Below, piece after piece: positions 7,919-15,062 of a DNA stretch of 27,375 bases. A program made the translations under genes and the position numbers. The notes beneath the pieces were generated by a model. That model saw only the letters and a program-made list of their open reading frames with translations. It was not told the DNA's origin and did no database searches. The stretch's first letter is position 1. Each line of letters begins with the position of its first letter. The stretch lies in assembly GCA_947374535.1 (NCBI GenBank), contig CANCCJ010000032.1:1-27375 (forward strand). Reading direction: 5' to 3'. The stretch is from Comamonadaceae bacterium (lineage in GTDB: Bacteria; Pseudomonadota; Gammaproteobacteria; Burkholderiales; Burkholderiaceae).

Positions 7919-9274
7919 ATGCCTATAGCTCGCTTCGCTTTGCGCCTACCCGCATTGGCTTGTCTCGTGTGGGCGTTCAATGCAAGTGCTCAGGATAGCT
8001 TGTCTGATGCTGTTGCAGCTGCGCAGTCCAAAGATCCTGCCTTACAGTCCGCTAGCCTTAACCGTGAGGCCGCACGTCTCAACATCTGGATAGCAGGTTC
8101 ACGTCTTTTGCCGCAGTTGACGTTTCAAGAAACACGCCAAAACACCAACCAGACCACGACCCAAGACACGATTGCAGGACCGGTTGCGCGTGACTTTGTT
8201 GGGCAGTCGTACAACAAGCAGTTGAGTTTGCGCCAAGGGGTGATTCGCGCCCGTGACGTCGAGGGATATCGACAAGGGCACCTGCAGTTTGAGTACGGCG
8301 ACCAGAAGTACGTGTCTGCACAAGCAGACTTGTGGTCGCGCGCGACGGGGGCTTGGCTTGATGTGCTAGCAGCGCACTCGTTGGTGGATGTTTACTTGCG
8401 TGCTGTGCAGTCTGCCAGTGAGTCTGCACAGCAAGAAATCAAGCGTTATAAAGTCGGTGACGGTACCAAGGACAGCCGAGCAGAAGCTTTGGCGCAGTTG
8501 GCGCAAGCCAAGGCCATGTTGCTGGACTCTGAGTTGAATTTGAAGGCGCGTGAGCGTGCCTACATGCTCTTGACGGGGTTGCCGGGTGAAGGTTTGGCAA
8601 AGCGCCGCTTGCCGATAGAGTCGACCGTCAAGTTTGACGGCAGTCAACGCGATGAGCTTTGGAGCTTGGTGCTGTCGACGGCACCAGAGCTTCGTGCGGC
8701 GCGGGCGACACAGAATGTGAGTTTGTCTCGCGCCAATCAAGCCTTGTATGACCATCTTCCCACGCTGGATTTGGTGGCCAGCGCATCGTCAGCACAAAAC
8801 GATTCCACCAACACTTTGGGTTACCGATATACCAATCGGCAGGTCGGTGCGCAATTGGTGGTGCCTCTGTTTTCGGGCGGTGGGGTAGAAGCCAGTCGAC
8901 GTCAAGCGGTTGCCAGTTACGAAGCCAGTGTGGCCGATGGTGAAGCCTTGTTGATGCGTGTGGAAACGCAGTTCATGGCTGACTGGGCTAGTCAAGCGGG
9001 TTTGCTAGAACGGGCGCAAGCCGCACGTAGCTTGGTCGTCGCCGCGCAAGAGCAACGCCGTGCGGCTGAGTTGGGGCTTGCCAAGGGTTTGCGCACTTGG
9101 ACTGAATTGAGCAATGCAGACCTTTTATTGGCCCGCCGCTCTAGCGACTTGGTGAATTTACAGGTCTCACTCTTTAAAACCCAAGCGCGTATTCTTTCAT
9201 TGCTTCCCATTCAAGTACCAGCGTGGGATGAATGGGTCAAAAGTCTAGACAGCGCGAGCCAACAGGGTCGGTAG
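7919..9274 (+). CDS. TolC-family outer-membrane channel protein
   Basis: A 451-residue outer-membrane efflux protein with a signal peptide (residues 1-24, basic start, hydrophobic core, cut predicted after NASA and before QDS). The mature protein shows the repeated helical TolC pattern: LSDAVAAAQSKDPALQSASLN near the start, LWSRATGAWLDVLAA in the first repeat and ELRAARATQNVSLSRANQALYDHLPTLDLVAS opening the second repeat. The VPLFSGGGVEASRRQA motif is also present. It should form the trimeric outer-membrane duct for the upstream ABC-HlyD machinery. A GAGGAG ribosome site at 7907-7912 is embedded in the end of the adaptor gene, and only three bases separate the two reading frames. It is the last gene of the operon, meeting the convergent Thr-rich gene seven bases on. 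Confidence 0.94.
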   Translation: MPIARFALRLPALACLVWAFNASAQDSLSDAVAAAQSKDPALQSASLNREAARLNIWIAGSRLLPQLTFQETRQNTNQTTTQDTIAGPVARDFVGQSYNKQLSLRQGVIRARDVEGYRQGHLQFEYGDQKYVSAQADLWSRATGAWLDVLAAHSLVDVYLRAVQSASESAQQEIKRYKVGDGTKDSRAEALAQLAQAKAMLLDSELNLKARERAYMLLTGLPGEGLAKRRLPIESTVKFDGSQRDELWSLVLSTAPELRAARATQNVSLSRANQALYDHLPTLDLVASASSAQNDSTNTLGYRYTNRQVGAQLVVPLFSGGGVEASRRQAVASYEASVADGEALLMRVETQFMADWASQAGLLERAQAARSLVVAAQEQRRAAELGLAKGLRTWTELSNADLLLARRSSDLVNLQVSLFKTQARILSLLPIQVPAWDEWVKSLDSASQQGR

Positions 9275-9281
9275 GCCTACC
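9270..9281. other. Perfect 12-base palindrome between convergent stop codons
   Basis: GGTAGGCCTACC is a perfect palindrome that includes the TolC-gene stop codon and ends one base before the complement of the opposing stop codon. It is followed directly by CCTAGG. It has no loop and no T-tract, so a classical intrinsic terminator is not supported. A protein-binding site or chance are equally possible. Confidence 0.3.
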
Positions 9282-10070
9282 CTAGGCTGCTTGAGGTTCC
9301 TGATCCATCGCTTTGATGAGCGCTGATTCAACACTGGCAGAAGCTGCGGTGCTTGCACCGGTTAAATATTGCTGAACCAGATCGCCATACGGGGCGGTTT
9401 GTGTCGCGTTGGTCGCTGCATTGGGTGTCAGCGAAGGTGTCACCGTTTCAGAGGCTGCTGCGACGCTTGTTTCAGAGGTCGGTGTGCTTGGTGTGGTGGT
9501 CGCCGTTGCGCTGGTGTCGTTACTTTGGTAGTTCAACTGGGCCTCAATCGTGCTCAGGAGGTCAAAGATACTTGACGATCCAGCGTTGGACGACGTCCCA
9601 GAGGTCGTAGGTGTAGATGTAGGTGTCGGTGTCGGTGTCGGTGTCGGTGTACTCACCACCGCTGTGCTGACTGCTGTGGGCATTGCCGGGGTGGCGGGCG
9701 GAAGGGCGTCGAACGTTGTCAGCGGCGTGCTCGCGGTCGGTGATGGCTCTGTTGCGGTAGGCGTCAGCGGCTTGCCCATCATTTGTCGAATGGCTTGCAA
9801 GAACGTGTTGCTTTCAGGCACGATGCCGACCACGCTGAGGGCATCGAAGACATAGTCTGACGTTGGCACAGTGGTCGAGGATACCGTCGCTGCGAGCACT
9901 TCGGGGCTGAGAGACTGGGTCGGCAGTATGGATGACTGTGCCAACATGTCTTTGAAGCCGCTGGCAGTTGTAGTCGCGTCTGCGGTACTGGCTGTCCCCG
10001 TGACCGTGCTAACAGCGGTGCTGTTTAAGACGTTATTGGTCGTGTTACTCGAAATTGTGTTCACTGACAT
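9282..10070 (-). CDS. Unrecognised Thr/Ser/Ala/Pro-rich protein, 262 aa
   Basis: No family is recognised. The start at 10070 (MSVNTISSNTT) was chosen over a GTG at 10100 because a strong GGGAGGA site lies five bases upstream. The GTG would also lie upstream of the predicted -24/-12 promoter start. No signal peptide or membrane segment is visible. The chain is low complexity, with a Thr/Asn/Ser-rich N-terminus and a (TP)n run in the middle encoded by hexamer repeats. A few more ordered patches are present: FKDMLAQSSILPTQ, DYVFDALSVVGIVPESNTFLQAIRQMMGKP, SIFDLLSTIEAQLNYQS and, near the end, YGDLVQQYLTG and SALIKAMDQ. It lies between the secretion operon and the RTX gene and is divergent from the latter. 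A secreted or surface-associated partner is possible but not shown; no RTX repeats are present. Confidence 0.75.
   Translation of the reverse strand: MSVNTISSNTTNNVLNSTAVSTVTGTASTADATTTASGFKDMLAQSSILPTQSLSPEVLAATVSSTTVPTSDYVFDALSVVGIVPESNTFLQAIRQMMGKPLTPTATEPSPTASTPLTTFDALPPATPAMPTAVSTAVVSTPTPTPTPTPTSTPTTSGTSSNAGSSSIFDLLSTIEAQLNYQSNDTSATATTTPSTPTSETSVAAASETVTPSLTPNAATNATQTAPYGDLVQQYLTGASTAASASVESALIKAMDQEPQAA
9622..9651 (+). repeat. Hexamer tandem repeat GGTGTC inside the Thr-rich gene
   Basis: Four perfect GGTGTC copies (9622-9645) and a fifth with one change (GGTGTA), preceded by degenerate copies from about 9606. On the minus strand this encodes a Thr-Pro run. Six-base units allow copy-number change without frameshift. 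Confidence 0.9.
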
Positions 10071-10075
10071 CACAG

Positions 10076-10082
10076 TCCTCCC
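10076..10082 (-). promoter_or_regulatory. Ribosome-binding site GGGAGGA that fixes the Thr-rich gene start
   Basis: Reading the minus strand, GGGAGGA is followed by five bases and then ATG at 10070. It is among the strongest Shine-Dalgarno matches in the window and supports the 262-residue start over the longer GTG start. Confidence 0.8.
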
Positions 10083-10101
10083 ATAAATCGTGAGTAACAC
10101 A

Positions 10102-10117
10102 AGCAGATTTCATGCCC
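10102..10117 (-). promoter_or_regulatory. Candidate sigma-54 -24/-12 promoter for the Thr-rich gene
   Basis: Minus strand GGGCATGAAATCTGCT against the consensus TGGCACGNNNNTTGCW: the GG and GC dinucleotides are exactly ten bases apart, with three mismatches elsewhere. The predicted start near 10091 would leave a leader of about 20 bases containing the GGGAGGA ribosome site. That geometry supports it, but the match alone is modest. Confidence 0.45.
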
Positions 10118-10218
10118 GACAAAACACGTCGCTCGTCAAATTCCGCCGATCTCATTTAAAGCTAATCCAGTTGGTGCCGATAAATAGGGTGACTGTGATA
10201 TAAATCTTTAGCTATTCA

Positions 10219-10234
10219 TGGCACACACTTTGCT
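10219..10234 (+). promoter_or_regulatory. Strong sigma-54 -24/-12 promoter match before the RTX gene
   Basis: TGGCACACACTTTGCT matches TGGCACGNNNNTTGCW at all fixed positions but one (A for the seventh-base G), with GG and GC ten bases apart. The predicted transcript start is about 10245, one base before the ATG at 10246. The mRNA would therefore be nearly leaderless, or translation would begin further in. An RpoN-dependent activator would be required; none is encoded in the window. Confidence 0.65.
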
Positions 10235-10245
10235 AAGTTGGAACA

Positions 10246-11904
10246 ATGACGACAACATCAGCCTTACTCACCCGCGCTGCTCGGATTTTCATGCAGGATC
10301 AACCGTCTGCCGCCGAGCTCACAAGCTGGGTCATGCGTGTTGACCAAGGCGTGGTCTCTTTAGATCAGCAAATACTGGATATCTCGCATGCAACGAAGCG
10401 AGAGTTATCGAATACAGACGAGTTGGCACGTTTGTTTTTCGTGCTGTTAAATCGAGCGCCCGACTTGGCGACATTCTCTGAGGCCATGCGAATGATGGAG
10501 AAGGACGGTTGGTCTTTCCAAAGCATTTGTAAGCTAGGTTTGAGTATGAGCGCGGGGCAACTCAGTGACAGTCTAGGGCTGTCGAACCGACAGTTTGTCG
10601 ATAAGCTGGCTGCGCTGATGTTTGAGAGTCCAGTGGACGTGGTTGGTTTATATGCGGTCATGGATACCTTGGTGACTGGGCTCAACAACGGCGTGATCAC
10701 TCGGGCGCAACTGTTGGACAGTGCCATGCGCTACGACGACCCTAATGTGGTTTATCGGGAATATGTACAACCTGCGCTGCTTTATTTGGCGGCAGCTGGT
10801 CGTGAAGCATCGCTGGCCGAACTCGACAGCGGCAAATCTTTGCCTGAACTTGCCCTGACGCGGCAAATTTTGACCGCAGCCGGAGAGTCGCCATTTGCCA
10901 CTTTTCCCTCGTACACCGTCAACGCCTCTTCTGCGACCCTCAACGGCACATTCACAGACGCTTTTGAGATGAACCTGAACACGCACACCAGCTCGATTGG
11001 TGTGAACACCCAGTACAAAATGTTCTTGCTGAATGCGGCGGGGACCATGGAACAGAGCAAACAATATGACACGACCTTGCTGTCTGGCATCACGAACCTT
11101 GACGGCAGTGGGTTAAATCCGGCCCTCAAAGGGTTTACGGTGACGGCCAATTCTGGGGGCTCAATCATCAAAGCCCCAAACGCGAAATCAACGCTGACGG
11201 GGGGCGATGGCTCTGATGTTCTCACTGGGGGGGCGGCGGCGGATACGCTGTCAGCCGGGGGCGGCGACGATAGCTTGGTTGGTGGTGCTGGCGATGATGT
11301 GCTCGTGGCTGGCACTGGGAACGACAACCTGACGGGTGGTCTTGGCAAAGATACGTTCACGTTCTGCAATTCAAATGCGCTTTTGGCGCAGGGCGGCATG
11401 ACAACGATTACAGATTTTGGTAATGATGTGGACGTGCTCAACTTTGGACCGCTGCAGGGCAACACGGTCAAGCCTGCGAATGTCGCACTGATTGTGGGCT
11501 CCAGTGATCGCAACTCTGGATTCGTTTTGACCAAGTCAGCCGTCAACAACAGCGTGTTCTTGGTCAACAACACTGGCAACTGGGTTGACGCCGTCAACAA
11601 TGGCTTAGCACCGCGTACGCCTGAGCAGATCGCAGACTTATTTACTGAAGTTGTGCCGAACCCTGATGTGCCTGACACTACCATGGTTCAACATGTCACC
11701 TTTACCAAACCGCCTGTGCTCGGCGCGACTTACTATGTGATCTCATATGAGGCCGTTCATGGTGCAGATATTTGGATGGTGTCCAACTTCAGTGATGTCC
11801 TCTCGGTCACTGACAACGAAGTTCAACTGATTGGACACATCAACCTCAGCTCCTATGGCAATTTATGGAATGCCCTTCAAGTGCCCGGGGCTGTGGTTGC
11901 TTGA
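10246..11904 (+). CDS. RTX protein with DUF4214-like N-terminal region, probable type I secretion cargo
   Basis: A 552-residue protein with no Sec signal peptide. Residues about 5-200 are helical and resemble the DUF4214-type repeats often found on RTX proteins (LARLFFVLLNRAPDLATFSEAMRMM, later LSNRQFVDKLAALMFESP). Residues about 316-375 hold five to six calcium-binding nonapeptides of GGxGxDxLx type (GGDGSDVLT, GGGDDSLVG, GAGDDVLVA, GTGNDNLTG, GLGKDTFTF). They are followed by ITDFGNDVDVLNF, typical of RTX export modules. About 150 residues follow with no recognised enzyme motif. Repeats would fold on calcium outside the cell after export by the adjacent ABC/HlyD/TolC system. The ribosome-binding site at 10246 is weak, and the sigma-54 element puts the transcript start at the ATG. 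The next Met (residue 16) falls inside the first helical unit and has no better site. Confidence 0.88.
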   Translation: MTTTSALLTRAARIFMQDQPSAAELTSWVMRVDQGVVSLDQQILDISHATKRELSNTDELARLFFVLLNRAPDLATFSEAMRMMEKDGWSFQSICKLGLSMSAGQLSDSLGLSNRQFVDKLAALMFESPVDVVGLYAVMDTLVTGLNNGVITRAQLLDSAMRYDDPNVVYREYVQPALLYLAAAGREASLAELDSGKSLPELALTRQILTAAGESPFATFPSYTVNASSATLNGTFTDAFEMNLNTHTSSIGVNTQYKMFLLNAAGTMEQSKQYDTTLLSGITNLDGSGLNPALKGFTVTANSGGSIIKAPNAKSTLTGGDGSDVLTGGAAADTLSAGGGDDSLVGGAGDDVLVAGTGNDNLTGGLGKDTFTFCNSNALLAQGGMTTITDFGNDVDVLNFGPLQGNTVKPANVALIVGSSDRNSGFVLTKSAVNNSVFLVNNTGNWVDAVNNGLAPRTPEQIADLFTEVVPNPDVPDTTMVQHVTFTKPPVLGATYYVISYEAVHGADIWMVSNFSDVLSVTDNEVQLIGHINLSSYGNLWNALQVPGAVVA

Positions 11905-11921
11905 GGTAATTTACACGCCTT

Positions 11922-11937
11922 AGGCAAACAAGTTGCT
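11922..11937 (+). promoter_or_regulatory. Candidate sigma-54 -24/-12 promoter for the uppS/polysaccharide operon
   Basis: AGGCAAACAAGTTGCT has a perfect -12 half (TTGCT), GGCA in the -24 half, and the required ten bases between GG and GC. The first T and the C and G after GGCA differ from consensus. The predicted start near 11948 gives a leader of roughly 100 bases before uppS. It lies in the only intergenic gap before the operon (11905-12050), where no clear sigma-70 promoter or terminator was seen. Confidence 0.45.
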
Positions 11938-12050
11938 TCCATGTGAGGTTGTGCTTGAACTATTAATAGGTTGAGGCTTGAGGCTGAAGTCTGTGCTTAG
12001 CATTCGAGTTAATAACGTTCCCGAGTAGTTGGGACACGTATCATTACCTT

Positions 12051-12791
12051 ATGCAAGTCACACAAGAAAAAATCGGTCAGCATCGTGCCATTCCTTTGCA
12101 CTTGGCCATCATCATGGATGGCAATGGGCGGTGGGCGCAACAAAGGCATATGCCCCGCAGGTTGGGGCATTACAAGGGTGCCGCCCGTGTTCGTAGTTTG
12201 ATTGAATATTGCACTCGCGCTGGCGTTCAGTGTGTGACGCTTTTTGCATTCAGCACTGAAAATTGGCAGCGCCCTGAAGACGAAGTACAGGCTTTGATGG
12301 CGCTATTTGTTGAATATCTCGACAAAGAGTTGCCCGCGATGTTAGCGAATCAGGTGCGCTTCAGGGCCCTTGGTGCCTTGGATCGCTTCAGCTCTGAGGT
12401 GCGTGAGCGAATTGAAAAGGCTCAAAAGCAAAGTGCGAATAACCATGGGCTGTTACTGAACGTGGCTGTGAATTATGGGGGACGATGGGATATCTTGAAT
12501 GCGGTGCAAACTTGGCAGGACGAGCACCCACAAGCGCCATTGCGCACACTCCAACCTGAGGCCCTTTCGGACTACCTGAGTACGCGTGGGCAACCAGATT
12601 TAGATTTGATGATTCGCACGGGAGGGGAGTCGCGTATCAGCAACTTCTTGCTGTGGCAAGCGGCCTACGCCGAGCTGTATTTCACGGACACGCTATGGCC
12701 TGACTTTGATGAAAAGGCGCTGCAGGCCGCTTTTGAATGGTTTGCGACCCGAGATCGTCGCTTTGGACAAGTTCAGAAGTCCGCCATCTAG
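12051..12791 (+). CDS. uppS: Undecaprenyl diphosphate synthase (isoprenyl transferase)
   Basis: A 246-residue cis-prenyltransferase that extends farnesyl diphosphate with isopentenyl diphosphates to undecaprenyl diphosphate, the precursor of the lipid carrier for cell-envelope glycans. Visible motifs are HLAIIMDGNGRWA (catalytic Asp23), GHYKGA, FAFSTENWQRP and the C-terminal RTGGESRISNFLLWQ with AELYFTD. All key residues are present and length is normal. It opens the polysaccharide operon instead of sitting with envelope housekeeping genes (cdsA, dxr), so it is probably a second, dedicated copy; the rest of the genome is not visible. The ribosome-binding site is weak. The flippase gene starts 28 bases after its stop. 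Confidence 0.94.
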   Translation: MQVTQEKIGQHRAIPLHLAIIMDGNGRWAQQRHMPRRLGHYKGAARVRSLIEYCTRAGVQCVTLFAFSTENWQRPEDEVQALMALFVEYLDKELPAMLANQVRFRALGALDRFSSEVRERIEKAQKQSANNHGLLLNVAVNYGGRWDILNAVQTWQDEHPQAPLRTLQPEALSDYLSTRGQPDLDLMIRTGGESRISNFLLWQAAYAELYFTDTLWPDFDEKALQAAFEWFATRDRRFGQVQKSAI

Positions 12792-12819
12792 AATCAAGCA
12801 TGCTAATTTTCGATACGCC

Positions 12820-14325
12820 ATGAACTTGCGCTTTAGTATTCTGGCCAACTATGTGAGCCAGTTTTACGTCATGCTAGTCAGTATGGCGTTGGTGCCTGTG
12901 TATTTGCACGAGATGGGGCCAGAGGTTTACGGCCTCGTTGGATTTTTTTCTTTGCTGTTTTCTTTGTTTTATCTTTTGGACATGGGGCTGACGCCTACCA
13001 TCTCGCGTGAAACTGCCCGATTTCATGGAGGTGCCCTATCTGCGCAAGCTTTTCGCCAATTGTTTCGCGCGATGAGTCTGGCTTTTGCTGTCGTGGCGTT
13101 CTTGGGTGGTGGCGTTATTTGGCTCTCCAGTGACTGGATTGTGGGGCGCTGGTTTAGGCTCGATGCCATACCCCATGGTGTAGCCCAGTTTGCGATTGAG
13201 CTTATGGCGATGAGTGTCTCCTTGCGGTGGATGGGAGGGCTATATCGGGGGGTACTGAGCGGCGGTGAGCGCATGTTTTGGTTGCCGACGTTTAATGCGC
13301 TGATGGCGACGTTGAGATTTGTTGGTGTGCTCGTGGCGATGTGGTTATGGGGATACACGGCTACGGTGTTTTTTGCCTATCAATTGGTTGTGGCTTGGGT
13401 AGAGTTCGTCATACTGGCTGCAAAAACCTTTTCGTTGTTACCTGCTAGCTCAGTGATTGGTTGGTCATTTAGCCCCCTGCGACCCTTATTGCAGTTTGGC
13501 ATGATCACCGCATTGTCTTCGGCCCTTGGCATGGCCGTCATGCAGGTGGATAAGTTCTTGTTGTCGGGTTTGCTGCCGCTGGCAGATTACGGATACTTTT
13601 CATTGGCTGTGTTGGTCGCGACAAGTGTGATGGTGGTCAGTACACCGATCAGCACCGTGCTGATGCCACGTATGGCGCGTTTGCATGCGCAAGGGCGTGT
13701 GTCGGAAATGCTGTCGGTCTATCGTTTGTCCACAAGGCTCACGAGTGCAATTGCTGGTGGAGGCTCGCTCACGTTAGCTTTTTGTGCCCACCCGTTATTG
13801 ACGATGTGGACGGGAGATGCGCAATGGGCGCACCTTTATTGGCCGATATTGTCACTGTATGCGCTTGGTTATGGGTTGTGGGCGCTGAGTTTGTTCCCTT
13901 ATTACTTGCAATACGCACGCGGGCAAATGCGTTGGTATTTGCTTGGTAACCTGATGTTTTTATTGATTCAAGTTCCCGCGATCATTTATGCAGTCCCTCA
14001 ATGGGGTGCCGTCTCTGCGGGATGGGTTTGGCTAATTCTGACGGCGTTGTATTTGGTGCTGTGGGGTGGTGTTGTTCATCATCGTTTGAGTACTTTGTCA
14101 CATACAGTTTGGTTGTTTCGCGATGTTTTCAGTGTGAATTGGCCTGTGCTTGTCGGCATGATGTTTGTTGGACTGTTGGATTTGCACCCGCAAAGTCGCT
14201 ATGAGACGATGGCCTATGTTGTCTTGGTTGGTGGGGGGTTGATGACCGCCAATGTTGCGTGGTTGGCTTGGTTAGAGCGCGAAACTTGGCGAACATGGCT
14301 GAAGCCAACGGGGAAGACTACATGA
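12820..14325 (+). CDS. Wzx-type polysaccharide flippase (MATE/oligosaccharidyl-lipid family)
   Basis: A 501-residue integral membrane protein with about 12-14 hydrophobic segments. It should flip undecaprenyl-diphosphate-linked repeat units from the cytoplasmic to the periplasmic face. The N-terminus (MNLRFSILANYVSQFYVMLVSMALVPVYLHEMGPEVYGLVGFF) is typical of polysaccharide export flippases, with the Asp-Met-Gly-Leu stretch (LLDMGLTPTISRE) that follows. The open frame extends upstream to 12706 inside uppS, but the family-like N-terminus begins at Met 12820, so that start is used. The stop overlaps the next gene by ATGA. Substrate specificity cannot be read from the sequence. Confidence 0.88.
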   Translation: MNLRFSILANYVSQFYVMLVSMALVPVYLHEMGPEVYGLVGFFSLLFSLFYLLDMGLTPTISRETARFHGGALSAQAFRQLFRAMSLAFAVVAFLGGGVIWLSSDWIVGRWFRLDAIPHGVAQFAIELMAMSVSLRWMGGLYRGVLSGGERMFWLPTFNALMATLRFVGVLVAMWLWGYTATVFFAYQLVVAWVEFVILAAKTFSLLPASSVIGWSFSPLRPLLQFGMITALSSALGMAVMQVDKFLLSGLLPLADYGYFSLAVLVATSVMVVSTPISTVLMPRMARLHAQGRVSEMLSVYRLSTRLTSAIAGGGSLTLAFCAHPLLTMWTGDAQWAHLYWPILSLYALGYGLWALSLFPYYLQYARGQMRWYLLGNLMFLLIQVPAIIYAVPQWGAVSAGWVWLILTALYLVLWGGVVHHRLSTLSHTVWLFRDVFSVNWPVLVGMMFVGLLDLHPQSRYETMAYVVLVGGGLMTANVAWLAWLERETWRTWLKPTGKTT

Positions 14326-15062
14326 TTTCAGTTTCGGTGGTTAGCCACGGCCAGATGACACTTGTCAGCAATTTATTGGATGACATCCAGGCCTATTGCG
14401 AAAACACCTCGCTAGAGCTCATCTTGACGCTGAACACCCCACACGAGCCTATTCCGAACTTTGAATGCTATGGCTTTCCCATCGTGGTGATTCAGAACGA
14501 TTTACCCAAAGGGTTCGGCGCAAACCATAACCAAGCATTTGTCTGTGCAAAGGGGGACTATTTTTGTGTTTTAAATCCAGACGTTCGTTTGCAAGCAGAT
14601 CCTTTTCCTGCTTTGATGGCGTGTTTGGCAGATCCGTCTGTAGGGGTGTCTGCACCCATGGTTTTGAACGGTGAGGGGCATATGGATGACAGTGCTCGAT
14701 ATTTTCCAAGTCCACTTTCGATTGCCTGCAAGGTTTTAGGTTTCTCGCGTAGCGCACGCTACGACGTGGGGCAAACCGTCGCATATCCCGACTGGGTAGC
14801 GGGGATGTTCATGTTGTTCAACGCTCGTACCTTTTCTCAATTAAATGGGTTTGATGAGCGTTATTTCTTGTATTACGAAGATGTGGATATTTGTGGTCGT
14901 TTGACGAACATGGGATTACGTGTTGCATGGTGCCCATCTGCGCAGGTGATCCATTTGGCGCAGCGTACGAGCCATCGAAATTTCAAATACCTGCGTTGGC
15001 ATGTCACGAGCATGCTGAAGTTTTTTTCGTCGAGAAATTATTGGCGATTGTTATGGAAATAG
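14322..15062 (+). CDS. Family 2 glycosyltransferase, WbbL-like rhamnosyltransferase
   Basis: A 246-residue GT-A fold transferase. The start at 14322 is set by the ATGA overlap with the flippase stop and the GGGGAAG site just upstream. Motifs are VSVVSHGQM at the N-terminus, IQNDLPKGFGANHNQAF, the metal or nucleotide site VLNPDVRL (NPD at 85-87), DWVAGMFMLF and FDERYFLYYEDVDICGRL. The overall pattern, including the VIHLAQRTSHRNFKYLRWH end, resembles WbbL. WbbL transfers L-rhamnose from dTDP-rhamnose to a HexNAc on undecaprenyl diphosphate. The four rml genes downstream would supply this donor. Rhamnose specificity is inferred from resemblance and context. The last ten bases overlap the next gene. 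Confidence 0.85.
   Translation: MISVSVVSHGQMTLVSNLLDDIQAYCENTSLELILTLNTPHEPIPNFECYGFPIVVIQNDLPKGFGANHNQAFVCAKGDYFCVLNPDVRLQADPFPALMACLADPSVGVSAPMVLNGEGHMDDSARYFPSPLSIACKVLGFSRSARYDVGQTVAYPDWVAGMFMLFNARTFSQLNGFDERYFLYYEDVDICGRLTNMGLRVAWCPSAQVIHLAQRTSHRNFKYLRWHVTSMLKFFSSRNYWRLLWK

Noticed and set aside
9270..9290. Intrinsic terminator between TolC and the Thr-rich gene
   Set aside because: The palindrome has no loop and no T-tract, so it does not form a typical terminator hairpin.
10782..11684. 300-residue open frame on the minus strand opposite the RTX gene
   Set aside because: A shadow of the RTX and DUF4214-like coding frame; Ser/Pro/Val-rich with no ribosome site or recognisable domain.
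11905..12050. JUMPstart/ops element or riboswitch ahead of the polysaccharide operon
   Set aside because: No GGCGGTAG-type ops sequence and no convincing conserved RNA fold; only the GAGGCT(T/G) short direct repeat and the sigma-54-like element are visible.
14891..15052. Longer N-terminus of the epimerase gene
   Set aside because: It lies within the upstream glycosyltransferase and would place 54 unrelated residues before the Rossmann glycine motif, which belongs at the N-terminus.
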